DNA from: Kitasatospora sp. NBC_01287
GTDB lineage: Bacteria; Actinomycetota; Actinomycetes; Streptomycetales; Streptomycetaceae
Direction of reading: 5' to 3'
DNA length: 64,000 bases
NCBI RefSeq assembly: GCF_026340565.1
Contig: NZ_JAPEPB010000001.1
Coordinates: 7,476,001-7,540,000, forward strand
The translations under genes and the position numbers were made by a program. The notes beneath the pieces were generated by a model. The model had not been told where the DNA came from and ran no database searches. It was given only the letters and a program-made list of their open reading frames with translations. Of the stretch, positions 30,217 to 37,810 are shown piece after piece (position 1 is the first letter of the stretch; every line of letters starts with the position of its first letter).

Positions 30217-32753
30217 TGCGCGTCCCGCTTTCCTGGCTGCGTGAGTACGTCGACCTGCCGGCCGGTACGACCGGTCGCGAGCTGGCCGAGAAGCTGATCA
30301 GGGCCGGCCTGGAGGTCGAGACCGTCGAGCAGCTCGGCGCCGACCTCAAGGGCCCGCTGGTGGTCGGCGAGGTGCTGTCGATCGAGGAGCTGGCCGGTTT
30401 CAAGAAGCCGATCCGGCACTGCTTCGTCAACGTCGGCGACGCCAACGGCACCGGTGAGCCGCAGGAGATCGTCTGCGGCGCCCGCAACTTCGCGGTCGGC
30501 GACAAGGTGGTCGTGGTGCTGCCCGGCGCCGTGCTGCCCGGCCCGTTCCCGATCGCCGCCCGGCAGACCTACGGCCACACCTCGGCCGGCATGATCTGCT
30601 CGGCGCGCGAGCTCGGTATGGGTGATGCCGCCCCGAACGGGGAGAAGGATGCCGGCATCATCGTGCTGCCCGCCCACTACGAGCCCGGCACCGACGCGAT
30701 CGAGCTCCTGGAGCTGGTCGACGAGGTGCTGGACATCGCGGTCACCCCCGACCGCGGCTACTGCCTGTCGATGCGCGGGGTGGCCCGCGAAGCGGCCGCC
30801 GCCTACGGGCTGCCGCTGGCCGACCCGGCGCTGCTCGACGTGCCGCCGGCCAACTCCTACGGCTACCTGGTCAAGGTCGCCGACCCGGTGGGCTGCGACC
30901 GCTTCGTGGCCCGCACCGTGGTCGGCATCGACCCGGGCGCCACCTCGCCGATCTGGCTGCAGCGCCGCCTGCAGAAGATGCACGTCCGCCCGATCTCGCT
31001 GACCGTCGACATCACCAACTACGTGATGCTGGAGGTCGGCCAGCCGCTGCACGCCTACGACCGCAACCGGGTCGACGGTCCGATCCAGGTGCGCCGCGCC
31101 GAGGCCGGCGAGGTGCTCACCACGCTGGACGGCCAGAAGCGCGAGCTGTCCACCGAGGACCTGCTGATCTGCGACAACAGCGGTCCGATCGGCCTGGCCG
31201 GGGTGATGGGCGGGGCCTCCACCGAGATCCTCGACCCGGTCCTCGACCAGGAGACCGGCATCGTGGCCGGCACCACCGAGGTGATCATCGAGGCCGCGCA
31301 CTTCGACCCGGTGGCCATCGCCCGCGCCGCCAAGCGGCACAAGCTGCCCTCCGAGGCCTCCAAGCGCTTCGAGCGCGGGGTCGACCCGGAGGCGGCCCGC
31401 GCCGCCGCGCAGCGCGCGGTCGACCTGCTGGTGCTGATCGCCGGCGGCACCGCCGAGGCCGGGGTGACCGACATCGCCGCTCCGCACCCGGTGCGCACCA
31501 TCACCATCGCCGCCGACCTGCCGGACCGGGTCGCCGGTCTCGGGTACGGCCGCGAGACCGTCGCGCGCCGACTGCAGGAGGTCGGCTGCACGGTGGCCGG
31601 TGCCGACCTGCTGGAGGTCACCCCGCCCACCTGGCGCCCCGACCTGACCGACCCCAACGACCTGGTGGAGGAGGTCATCCGGCTGGAGGGCTACGACAAC
31701 GTCCCCGCCCGGATGCCCACCGTGCCGCCGGGCCAGGGCCTGACGCCCGAGCAGCGGGTCCACCGCCGGATCGGCGTGGCGCTGGCCGGGGCCGGCTACG
31801 TCGAGGTGCACAACTACCCCTTCCTCGGCGAGGCGGCCTTCGACGCCCTCGGTCTGGACGCGGCGGACGAGCGCCGGCGCGTCGTCAAGCTGGTCAACCC
31901 GCTCAACGACGAGGAGCCGGCGCTGCGCACCACGCTGCTGCCGGGCCTGCTCGGCGCGGTGCGGCGCAATGTCGGCCGCGGCAACACCGACCTGGCGCTC
32001 TTCGAGGCCGGCCTGGTCTTCCTGCCCGAGGCCGAGCAGCGGGTGGCGCCGCGTCCGGCGGTCGACCGCCGCCCCAGCGACGAGGAGATCGCCGCGCTGA
32101 GCGCCGCGCTGCCGCGCCAGCCGCGCCGGGTCGCCGTCGCGCTGACCGGCGAGCGGCTGCCCTCCGGCTGGTGGGGCAAGGGCGAGCAGGCGAGCTGGGC
32201 GGACGCCGTCGAGGCGGCCCGCGTGGTGGCCCGTGCGGCGCGCGTCGAGCTGACGGTCCGTCAGGGGCAGTACGCCCCCTGGCACCCGGGCCGTTGCGCC
32301 GAGCTGCTGGTGGCCGGCAGCGACCGGGTGGTCGGCCATGCCGGCGAGCTGCACCCGCGCGTTGTCAAGGCGCTGCACCTGCCCGAGCGCACCGTGGTCG
32401 CCGAGATCGACCTCGACCTGCTGACCGCCGACGGCGAGCAGCAGGCCCAGGGCCCCACGGTCTCCGGCTACCCGGTCGCCACCCAGGACGTCGCGCTGAT
32501 CGTGGACGCCGCCGTGCCGGCCGCCGAGGTGGAGGCCGCGCTGCACGAGGGCGCGGGTGAACTCCTGGAGGCGATCCGGCTGTTCGACGTCTTCACCGGT
32601 GAGCAGGTGGGCGAGGGCAAGAAGTCGCTCGCCTACGCGCTGCGGTTCCGCGCCACCGACCGCACGCTGACCGCCGACGAGGCCTCGGCCGCGCGCGAGT
32701 CCGCGGTGGCCGCCGCGCTGGCCCGCACCGGTGCGGTGCTGCGCGGCGCGTAG
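30216..32753 (+). CDS. pheT: Phenylalanyl-tRNA synthetase beta subunit
   Basis: 845 residues. EMAP-type tRNA-binding OB fold about 40-150 (ICGARNFAVGDKVVVVLPGAVLP), B3/B4 editing domain about 200-380, B5 domain about 400-475, catalytic-like B6/B7, and C-terminal anticodon-binding FDX-ACB domain ending GEGKKSLAYALRFRATDRTLTADE. All parts are present and of normal length. Forms the heterotetramer with PheS. Confidence 0.97.
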   Translation: MRVPLSWLREYVDLPAGTTGRELAEKLIRAGLEVETVEQLGADLKGPLVVGEVLSIEELAGFKKPIRHCFVNVGDANGTGEPQEIVCGARNFAVGDKVVVVLPGAVLPGPFPIAARQTYGHTSAGMICSARELGMGDAAPNGEKDAGIIVLPAHYEPGTDAIELLELVDEVLDIAVTPDRGYCLSMRGVAREAAAAYGLPLADPALLDVPPANSYGYLVKVADPVGCDRFVARTVVGIDPGATSPIWLQRRLQKMHVRPISLTVDITNYVMLEVGQPLHAYDRNRVDGPIQVRRAEAGEVLTTLDGQKRELSTEDLLICDNSGPIGLAGVMGGASTEILDPVLDQETGIVAGTTEVIIEAAHFDPVAIARAAKRHKLPSEASKRFERGVDPEAARAAAQRAVDLLVLIAGGTAEAGVTDIAAPHPVRTITIAADLPDRVAGLGYGRETVARRLQEVGCTVAGADLLEVTPPTWRPDLTDPNDLVEEVIRLEGYDNVPARMPTVPPGQGLTPEQRVHRRIGVALAGAGYVEVHNYPFLGEAAFDALGLDAADERRRVVKLVNPLNDEEPALRTTLLPGLLGAVRRNVGRGNTDLALFEAGLVFLPEAEQRVAPRPAVDRRPSDEEIAALSAALPRQPRRVAVALTGERLPSGWWGKGEQASWADAVEAARVVARAARVELTVRQGQYAPWHPGRCAELLVAGSDRVVGHAGELHPRVVKALHLPERTVVAEIDLDLLTADGEQQAQGPTVSGYPVATQDVALIVDAAVPAAEVEAALHEGAGELLEAIRLFDVFTGEQVGEGKKSLAYALRFRATDRTLTADEASAARESAVAAALARTGAVLRGA

Positions 32754-32769
32754 CCGTCAGGCAGTTGAC

Positions 32770-32805
32770 GGGGCCCCGGTCCGGAGCGATCCGGGCCGGG
32801 GCCCC
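32770..32805 (+). terminator. pheST terminator
   Basis: A 15-bp stem (one T-G pair) from GGGGCCCCGG...CCGG to CCGG...CCGGGGCCCC with loop AGCGAT, 17 bp after the pheT stop. It separates pheT from the next unit. Confidence 0.85.
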
Positions 32806-32855
32806 GGTCGTTTGCCCGAGAACAGATGCGCGGGCCCGTTTCGCGCTGAAACCGG

Positions 32856-32886
32856 TTGGCCGTACGTCTGTTCGGCCTGCTAGCGT
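32856..32886 (+). promoter_or_regulatory. Promoter of the protein/tRNA-like unit, probably giving a leaderless transcript
   Basis: TAGCGT (32881-32886) is a -10-like hexamer and TTGGCC (32856-32861) a possible -35 with a 19-bp spacer. Initiation 7-8 bp downstream would fall on or beside the GTG start at 32894, and no purine-rich ribosome site precedes that GTG. Confidence 0.5.
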
Positions 32887-32893
32887 CCCTGTT

Positions 32894-33625
32894 GTGCCGA
32901 AGCTGAATCAGATCATCGCCGTCGAAAAGGGCGTCAAGTCCAAGTCGTTCCAGGAGCTGACCCAGGCTCACCAGGACGTCCAGAAGCCCGCGCTGCTGGC
33001 CGGAATCTCCCGGACCTACCAGCCCAAGGACGAGGAGGGCGAGCAGCTGCCGCCCGAGTCGACCCGGGTGCAGCTCAAGGCCGAGGAGATCCTGCGGGCG
33101 ACCGCGGCGACGCTGACCCGGCTCTTCGACGTGACGGCCACCAAGGACTGGGCCAACCGCACCGCCTGCGCCGACGTGGTGGTGGACGGGCAGGTGCTGC
33201 TCGCCGAGGTGCCGGTGCCCTACCTGCTCTTCCTGGAGAAGCAGCTCACCGACCTGTTCACCTTCGTGCGCAAGCTGCCGGTGCTGGACGCCGCCGAGTC
33301 CTGGAGCCTGGACCCGTCGACCGACGCGTGGAAGACCGAGGCGGTGCGCACCATCCGCACCAAGAAGGTGCCGCGCAACCACGTCAAGGCGGAGGCCACC
33401 GAGAACCACCCGGCCCAGGTCGAGGTGTACTACGAGGACATCCCGGTGGGCTACTGGACCACCGTCAAGTTCTCCGGTGCGCTGCCGGCCCGCCGGGTCA
33501 ACGAGCTGCAGGAGCGGGTCGAGAAGCTCCAGCAGGCCGTCAAGTTCGCCCGCGAGGAGGCCAACAACGCCGAGGTCACCGACCAGCGGGCGGGCGACGC
33601 GGTGTTCGGCTACCTCTTCCGGTAG
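32894..33625 (+). CDS. Unrecognised 243-residue protein linked to a tRNA-like array
   Basis: I do not recognise a characterised family. The protein (PKLNQIIAVEKGVKSKSFQE...) is mixed alpha/beta, soluble, with no signal peptide or membrane helix. Visible blocks: a Lys-rich N-terminus (about 1-25), a segment with TYQPKDEEGEQLPPES (about 38-53), a central charged region with NRTACADVVVDGQVLLAEVPVPYLLFLEKQL (about 91-121), RTIRTKKVPRNHVKAEAT (about 152-169), and a C-terminal heptad-like helix NELQERVEKLQQAVKFAREE. No obvious nuclease, kinase or ligase motif. Basic patches would suit RNA binding, but that is inference. It ends 25 bp before the first tRNA-like element and no terminator intervenes, so protein and RNAs share a transcription unit. 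Start is GTG with no ribosome site, possibly leaderless. Confidence 0.85.
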   Translation: MPKLNQIIAVEKGVKSKSFQELTQAHQDVQKPALLAGISRTYQPKDEEGEQLPPESTRVQLKAEEILRATAATLTRLFDVTATKDWANRTACADVVVDGQVLLAEVPVPYLLFLEKQLTDLFTFVRKLPVLDAAESWSLDPSTDAWKTEAVRTIRTKKVPRNHVKAEATENHPAQVEVYYEDIPVGYWTTVKFSGALPARRVNELQERVEKLQQAVKFAREEANNAEVTDQRAGDAVFGYLFR

Positions 33626-33650
33626 CCTCATGATCTCCCCCCGTAGGAGT

Positions 33651-33746
33651 GCGGGGGGTGCGCCGCTCAGTCGGCGCAAAAGCTGAAACTGATGTTGAAG
33701 CTGACCCAGGGATCCAGTGGGGGTTCAAATCCCTCCTCCCGCACCA
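33651..33746 (+). ncRNA. tRNA-like RNA 1, without a normal anticodon arm
   Basis: Acceptor stem GCGGGGG / CTCCCGC (33651-33657 with 33736-33742, one G-T pair), then D-arm-like hairpin GCGCC-GCTCAGTC-GGCGC (33660-33677), a T arm GGGGG-TTCAAAT-CCCTC (33719-33735) with the canonical T-loop, discriminator A and encoded CCA (33744-33746). The 41 bases between D and T arms do not form the usual 5-bp/7-nt anticodon hairpin; they hold a direct repeat AAGCTGA (33680 and 33698). It is therefore unlikely to decode, yet the ends recognised by tRNA-processing and CCA enzymes are kept. Confidence 0.7.
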
Positions 33747-33747
33747 C

Positions 33748-33889
33748 GCGCGGGAGTAGCCCAAGTCCGGTAGAGGCAGTCCCTGTGAATCTCAGATTCT
33801 CGCTCCAGTCTCAGTATTCGCCGTCGATCGCCGGATCGACCGGGTGCGGGCGAATATCGATGAATGCGGGTTCAAATCCCGCCTGCGCC
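33748..33889 (+). ncRNA. tRNA-like RNA 2, with a long extra arm
   Basis: Begins one base after element 1. A D-arm-like part TAGCCCAAGTCCGGTAGAGG (33757-33776) and a canonical T arm GCGGG-TTCAAAT-CCCGC (33866-33882) bracket about 88 bases with a short hairpin GAATC-TCA-GATTC (33787-33799) and a long arm: TATTCGCC/GGCGAATA (33815-33822 with 33849-33856) enclosing GTCGATC-GCCG-GATCGAC (33823-33840). Acceptor pairing is imperfect: GCGCGG (33748-33753) can pair with CTGCGC (33883-33888). CCA is not encoded. Ends are approximate. Confidence 0.5.
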
Positions 33890-33982
33890 GCTCTCGTGGC
33901 TCGGTAGTTCAACGGTAGAACGCGTCGATTTAAAGCTGATCCGCACTCTTCAACGTGCCGGCGTGTGCAAGTGGCGGCACCA
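33887..33982 (+). ncRNA. tRNA-like RNA 3, irregular
   Basis: The D-arm-like hairpin GTTC-AACGGTA-GAAC (33907-33921) is canonical. GCCGCT (33887-33892) can pair with GGCGGC-type sequence (33973-33978, one T-G), followed by A and CCA (33980-33982); the length of 96 equals that of element 1. A T-loop-like TTCAAC lies in a 4-bp hairpin GCAC/GTGC (33943-33958). An imperfect anticodon-like loop TTTAAAG (33929-33935) would read UAA, but its stem has a mismatch and wobbles. Its 5' end overlaps element 2 by about 3 bases, so both cannot be complete as drawn. Confidence 0.35.
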
Positions 33983-33984
33983 AG

Positions 33985-34015
33985 GGGCCCGGGAGCAGGC
34001 TACGCTCCCGGGTCC
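33985..34015 (+). terminator. Strong terminator closing the tRNA-like unit
   Basis: A 12-bp stem from GGGCCCGGGAGC (33985-33996) to GCTCCCGGGTCC (34004-34015), one G-T pair, loop AGGCTAC, starting 3 bp after the last CCA. Confidence 0.85.
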
Positions 34016-34091
34016 TCCTGACTTTCTGAGCCGGCTGACCACGTCAGTCGCCGGGCCCTTCAGTCGCCGGGCCCTTCAGCCGGCGGGCCCT

Positions 34092-34784
34092 TCAGCCGGT
34101 GGGAAGCAGTCGGCGCAGCCGCTCGGCCGCGCCGTGCGTGATGGGCTCGCCGTGGCCGAAGCAGGCGGTCTCGGTGGGCAGTTCGGCCTGGCGGTACAGC
34201 GATTCGGCGGCCTCGGCCGGGTCGGTGTTGAACACCCCGAGCATGGTGCGGTCCTGGACGTTGGCGATGGTGTCGCCGGTGAACAGCACGCGCGGACCCG
34301 GCAGGTAGAGCGCGATGCTGCCGTCGGTGTGGCCGGGGACGGCGAGCACCTGGGCGCCGCCGCCGAAGTCGACCAGGTCGCCCTCGCGCAGCTCGACATC
34401 CACCCGCACCGGGCCGACCGCCGGTAGCGGCGGCAGCGAGGCGCGCAGCTCGCGCTCCCAGTCGGCGGTGAGGACCGGCGGCGGGAGCGGCACTTCGCCC
34501 CGGATCGCGGCCGCCTCGGCCGCGCCGGCCAGGATCCGGGCATCGCCCCAGGCGGCCGCCTCGGCGGCGCCGCCGATGTGGTCCTCATGGCCGTGGGTGA
34601 GCACGATCCGCTGGATCTCGCCGGGGCGGCGGCCCAGCGACCGCACCGCCTCGGCGATGGCGGGGGCCGAGCCGGCGGGGCCGGAGTCGATCAGGGTGAG
34701 CGAGTCGGCCTCGCTCCACAGGTAGGCCTGGCCCACCGCGAAGCGGAGCAGGTGAAGGTGCGGGAAGATCTCCACGAGGTCCAT
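34092..34784 (-). CDS. Metallo-beta-lactamase-fold hydrolase
   Basis: 230 residues with the metal motif THGHEDHIGG (about 63-72), later ligands in VPGHTDGS (about 150) and FTGDT (about 168), and a final histidine in CFGHGEPI. This is the glyoxalase II-like layout with two metal ions. The substrate is probably a small ester or thioester, but sequence does not settle it. It converges on the tRNA-like unit, whose terminator separates them. Confidence 0.9.
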   Translation of the reverse strand: MDLVEIFPHLHLLRFAVGQAYLWSEADSLTLIDSGPAGSAPAIAEAVRSLGRRPGEIQRIVLTHGHEDHIGGAAEAAAWGDARILAGAAEAAAIRGEVPLPPPVLTADWERELRASLPPLPAVGPVRVDVELREGDLVDFGGGAQVLAVPGHTDGSIALYLPGPRVLFTGDTIANVQDRTMLGVFNTDPAEAAESLYRQAELPTETACFGHGEPITHGAAERLRRLLPTG

Positions 34785-34882
34785 GGCAGTCAGCGTAGAT
34801 CCGCGCCGGGCACCGGTGGCCTTTCGTTCACCGAGAGCTGACGAATAATCAGTTGTTGATCGCGGTCAGTCGACGCCCGCGA

Positions 34883-35590
34883 TCAGTCGAGGGTGGGCCA
34901 TGCCACCAGGTCGGTGAGCAGCGGCGCGTCGGCCGGCACCGGGTGGCGGCGGTGCAGGGTGAGCAGCAGCTCGGCGGCGGGCGCGGTGAGGACGGCCTGC
35001 GCGGCGTCCGGGCCGGGCTTGCCGAGCTCCAGCTGCCAGCTGCGGCCCTCCGTGCTGGCCAGCGTGATCAGGGCCGGGGCGTGCGGCCAGGAGTCGTCGT
35101 GCTCCAGGGCGATGAACTCGGCGATCCCGTCCAGCGCGACCTCGGCCGGCAGCTCGGCCGGCAGGCCGGCGGCCTGCTGCGCGTCCACCGCGTGGACGGC
35201 CGCCTCCTGGACCTGGTGGCGTGCCACCGCGCCGACCGTCTGCGGCTCCCCGGAGTAGTCCCACCAGGTCCAGCAGCCCCGTTCGGGGTCGGCCGCCCGC
35301 AGCGCCGCGAGCAACTCCTCGGTGGCGGCGGCCGACCAGAGGAGCACATCACCCGACACGGCCGCCGTGTTGTCGTACCGCACCGGCTGCTCGGCCGGCC
35401 CGGCGGCCACGATCAGCGCCCAGAACCGCTGCACGTGGCCGACGTGGACCAGCAGGTCCCGCAGCGTCCAGGCCGGGCAGCCGGGCACCGTGACCGCGAG
35501 GTCGGGCGCGGCGGCCGCGGCGGCCCGCAGGGCGGCGGAGCGGTCGGAGATCGAGGCGAGGTGCTCGGTGTACCGAGGAGTAGTGATCAT
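34883..35590 (-). CDS. Maleylpyruvate isomerase-family mycothiol-dependent enzyme
   Basis: 235 residues with the DinB-like four-helix N-domain: CPAWTLRDLLVHVGHVQRFW (about 38-57) supplies one metal His and HQVQEAAVHAVDAQQA (about 125) the others; the C-domain ends in LLTLHRRHP. The family uses mycothiol, the actinobacterial thiol, as cofactor or acceptor. No gentisate pathway genes are nearby, so the name reflects family only. Confidence 0.85.
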   Translation of the reverse strand: MITTPRYTEHLASISDRSAALRAAAAAAPDLAVTVPGCPAWTLRDLLVHVGHVQRFWALIVAAGPAEQPVRYDNTAAVSGDVLLWSAAATEELLAALRAADPERGCWTWWDYSGEPQTVGAVARHQVQEAAVHAVDAQQAAGLPAELPAEVALDGIAEFIALEHDDSWPHAPALITLASTEGRSWQLELGKPGPDAAQAVLTAPAAELLLTLHRRHPVPADAPLLTDLVAWPTLD

Positions 35591-35646
35591 GGCCTGTTCT
35601 TATCACCGCACGCTGACAGCCGCCGCTGCTTTTCCCTGCTTTTCCC

Positions 35647-36507
35647 TCAGGTGACCGGGTCGGCCCAGGCGGCGGCCCAGGTGGCGGGCCCCACCACGCC
35701 GTCCGCGGTGAGCCGCTTCTCCTGCTGGAACTGGCGGCAGACGGAGTCCGACTGCTGGCCGAACCAGCCGTCCACGGTGAGTGACCAGCCGCGGTCGGCC
35801 ATCTGCTGCTGCCAGGTGCGCACGTTGCCGTCGTGCAGCATCGGGCTCTGCAGCTTCAGGTACTCGCCCGGCCAGGCCGGCCCGGCGGGCGCCGGGGCTG
35901 GAGCGGGAGCCGGCGGGGGCGGCGCGAAGGCCTGCGCCCAGGAGCGCAGTTCGGCGGTGGAGCCGAGCCGGCAGTAGTCCTGGTCGGCGCTGCCGGAGTC
36001 GGCGTACTGGTGGAAGAGCCAGTTCGCGCTGATGCCCGGCTGGCCGGCCGCCAGACCAGCGGTGGCGATCCACAGGAAGTCCTGGAAGTACCCCGTGGTG
36101 TCGATGCTCTGCCAGTACTCCAGATTGCAGTACAGGCCGACCGGGTTGTGCGGGAAGCGGCCCTTGACGTACCGCAACCAGGCTTCCTTGTAGGCCAGTT
36201 GCGCGCTGCTGGAGACCGCCTCATTGGTGCTGTCGTAGCCCTCCCAGTCCAGGCAGAGCAACTCGCCGACCGCCGGCTGGGCCAGCGCGAGGAAGCGGTC
36301 GGCCTCCTGCTGAGGGGAGTTGGCCATCTCGGGGTAGTGGTAGTACCCCACCACCAGGCCCGCGCCGCGGGCGTGGTCGCGCTGTGCGGTCCACTGCGGG
36401 TTGGTGTAGGTCAGGCCCTGGCTGACCTTCACGAACGCGAAGCTCAGGCCGGTCGTATCCGGTGCGGCCGACTGGTAGCTGGCCCAGTCCTGCCCGTAGA
36501 TGCCCAT
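35647..36507 (-). CDS. GH25-type lysozyme with C-terminal peptidoglycan-binding domain
   Basis: 286 residues. Catalytic part about 1-195 resembles GH25/DUF1906 muramidases: GIYGQDWASYQ at the start, ELLCLDWEGYD (about 84-94) with acidic catalytic residues, and WLFHQYAD near 165. A Pro/Ala linker follows (about 198-212), then a PG_binding_1 repeat (MADRGWSLTVDGWFGQQSDSVCRQFQQEKRLTADGVVGPATW, about 235-277). No signal peptide is visible, so export would need another route, as for phage endolysins; no phage genes surround it. Confidence 0.82.
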   Translation of the reverse strand: MGIYGQDWASYQSAAPDTTGLSFAFVKVSQGLTYTNPQWTAQRDHARGAGLVVGYYHYPEMANSPQQEADRFLALAQPAVGELLCLDWEGYDSTNEAVSSSAQLAYKEAWLRYVKGRFPHNPVGLYCNLEYWQSIDTTGYFQDFLWIATAGLAAGQPGISANWLFHQYADSGSADQDYCRLGSTAELRSWAQAFAPPPPAPAPAPAPAGPAWPGEYLKLQSPMLHDGNVRTWQQQMADRGWSLTVDGWFGQQSDSVCRQFQQEKRLTADGVVGPATWAAAWADPVT

Positions 36508-36633
36508 GCTGCTCCCTTCATCCCGAGTGCGCGGTGTGTCCGAACGTTGGCGGTGTTACCCACATCCGGACCCGCCCATAGCCGGTGGCGCGCACCGAAA
36601 CCCCAGAAGTCGGCAGTCTCCCGGCCTCGGACG

Positions 36634-36686
36634 CCGGTGGGCCCGGCCGGATCGGACACTGCTGGTAAAATGGCCGGGCCCACCGG
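36634..36686 (-). terminator. Hairpin downstream of the 3-hydroxybutyryl-CoA dehydrogenase gene
   Basis: A 15-bp perfect stem CCGGTGGGCCCGGCC (36634-36648) with GGCCGGGCCCACCGG (36672-36686) and a 23-nt loop, beginning 20 bp past the stop codon. Confidence 0.75.
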
Positions 36687-36705
36687 TACCGCGACGCGGT
36701 CGTGC

Positions 36706-37575
36706 TCAGGCGGTCGCGGTGTAGTCGTAGAAGCCGCGGCCGGACTTGCGGCCCAGCAGGCCCGCGTCGACCATCCGGGAGAGCAACGGCGGGGCGGCGT
36801 AGAGCGGTTCCTTGTACTCGGCGTACATCGACTCCGCGATGGAGGCGATGGTGTCCAGGCCGATCAGGTCGCACAGCCGCAGCGGGCCCATCGGGTGGGC
36901 GCAGCCGGCCTCCATGCCCTTGTCGATGTCGGAGGCGGTGGCCACGCCCGACTCGAACATCCGCACCGCGGAGAGCAGGTAGGGCACCAGCAGGGCGTTG
37001 ACCACGAAGCCGGCCCGGTCGCGGGCCCGGATCGGCTCCTTGCCGAGCACCTGCACGGTGAAGGCCTCGACCCGGGCGGTGGTCTCCGCGGAGGTGGTCA
37101 GGGTGGGGATCACCTCGACCAGGCGCTGCACCGGGGCGGGGTTGAAGAAGTGCAGGCCGATCACCTGCTCGGGGCGGGAGGTGGCCGCGGCCAGCTTGAC
37201 GATCGGGATCGAGGAGGTGTTGGAGGCCAGCACCGCGTCCCGGCGGCGCACCACCTTGTCGAGGGCCTGGAAGATCTGGATCTTGATGTCCTCGCGCTCG
37301 GCCACTGCCTCGACCGCCAGGTCGCGGTCGGCGAAGTCGGCGAGGTCGGTGGTGAAGGAGAGACGGGAGAGGGCCTCGGCGCGCTGCTCCTCGGTGAGCT
37401 TGCCGCGCTTGACCGCGGTGTCCAGCGAGTTGGTCAGCCGGGTGCGGCCCAACTCCAGGGCTTCGCCGGTGGCCTCCGAGACCAGGACGTCCAGTCCGGC
37501 CCGGGCGAAGACCTCGGCGATGCCCGATCCCATGAGACCGCAGCCGACCACTCCGACGCGCGCGATGTCGCTCAC
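36706..37575 (-). CDS. 3-hydroxybutyryl-CoA dehydrogenase
   Basis: 289 residues. Rossmann NAD(P)-binding start RVGVVGCGLMGSGIAEVFARAG, the catalytic His region SNTSSIPIVKLAAAT...VIGLHFFNPAPVQRLVEVI (about 117-157) and the C-terminal dimer domain with GFVVNALLVPYLLSAVRM and HPMGPLRLCDLIGLD. It oxidises or reduces 3-hydroxybutyryl-CoA/acetoacetyl-CoA in butanoyl or ethylmalonyl-CoA metabolism. Starts at GTG; single gene. Confidence 0.93.
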   Translation of the reverse strand: MSDIARVGVVGCGLMGSGIAEVFARAGLDVLVSEATGEALELGRTRLTNSLDTAVKRGKLTEEQRAEALSRLSFTTDLADFADRDLAVEAVAEREDIKIQIFQALDKVVRRRDAVLASNTSSIPIVKLAAATSRPEQVIGLHFFNPAPVQRLVEVIPTLTTSAETTARVEAFTVQVLGKEPIRARDRAGFVVNALLVPYLLSAVRMFESGVATASDIDKGMEAGCAHPMGPLRLCDLIGLDTIASIAESMYAEYKEPLYAAPPLLSRMVDAGLLGRKSGRGFYDYTATA

Positions 37576-37810
37576 TCACTTGCCTTTCCGGGGTTCCTGC
37601 CGGGCGGGGTCGCCGCCCATGTCGCTCGACCGTACTACTTGGTACCCCTGGTCGGGCCAGGGACCCTGCCGATTCACCGGTTGCGCCGTTCGTGTGAGGC
37701 GGGTCGCGCGCCCCGTGTGGCCGGGCACCCGCGGCGCGCCGTAGCCACCATGCTGACCGGGAGGTCGGGCCGAGGGCCCGACGGGCGCGAACGGGGTGGA
37801 GGCGAGCGCG

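Noticed and set aside
33929..33935. An apparent UAA anticodon (Leu UUA codon, as in bldA tRNA) in the third tRNA-like element
   Set aside because: The flanking stem has a mismatch and two wobble pairs, and the acceptor and T arms are irregular, so it is not supported as a working leucine tRNA.
33651..33982. Calling the elements ordinary tRNA genes
   Set aside because: None has a complete set of acceptor, D, anticodon and T arms; the anticodon arm is missing or disrupted in each.
35647..36507. Prophage remnant indicated by the GH25 lysozyme
   Set aside because: No integrase, capsid, tail or holin gene and no attachment repeat nearby; such lysozymes also occur as host genes.
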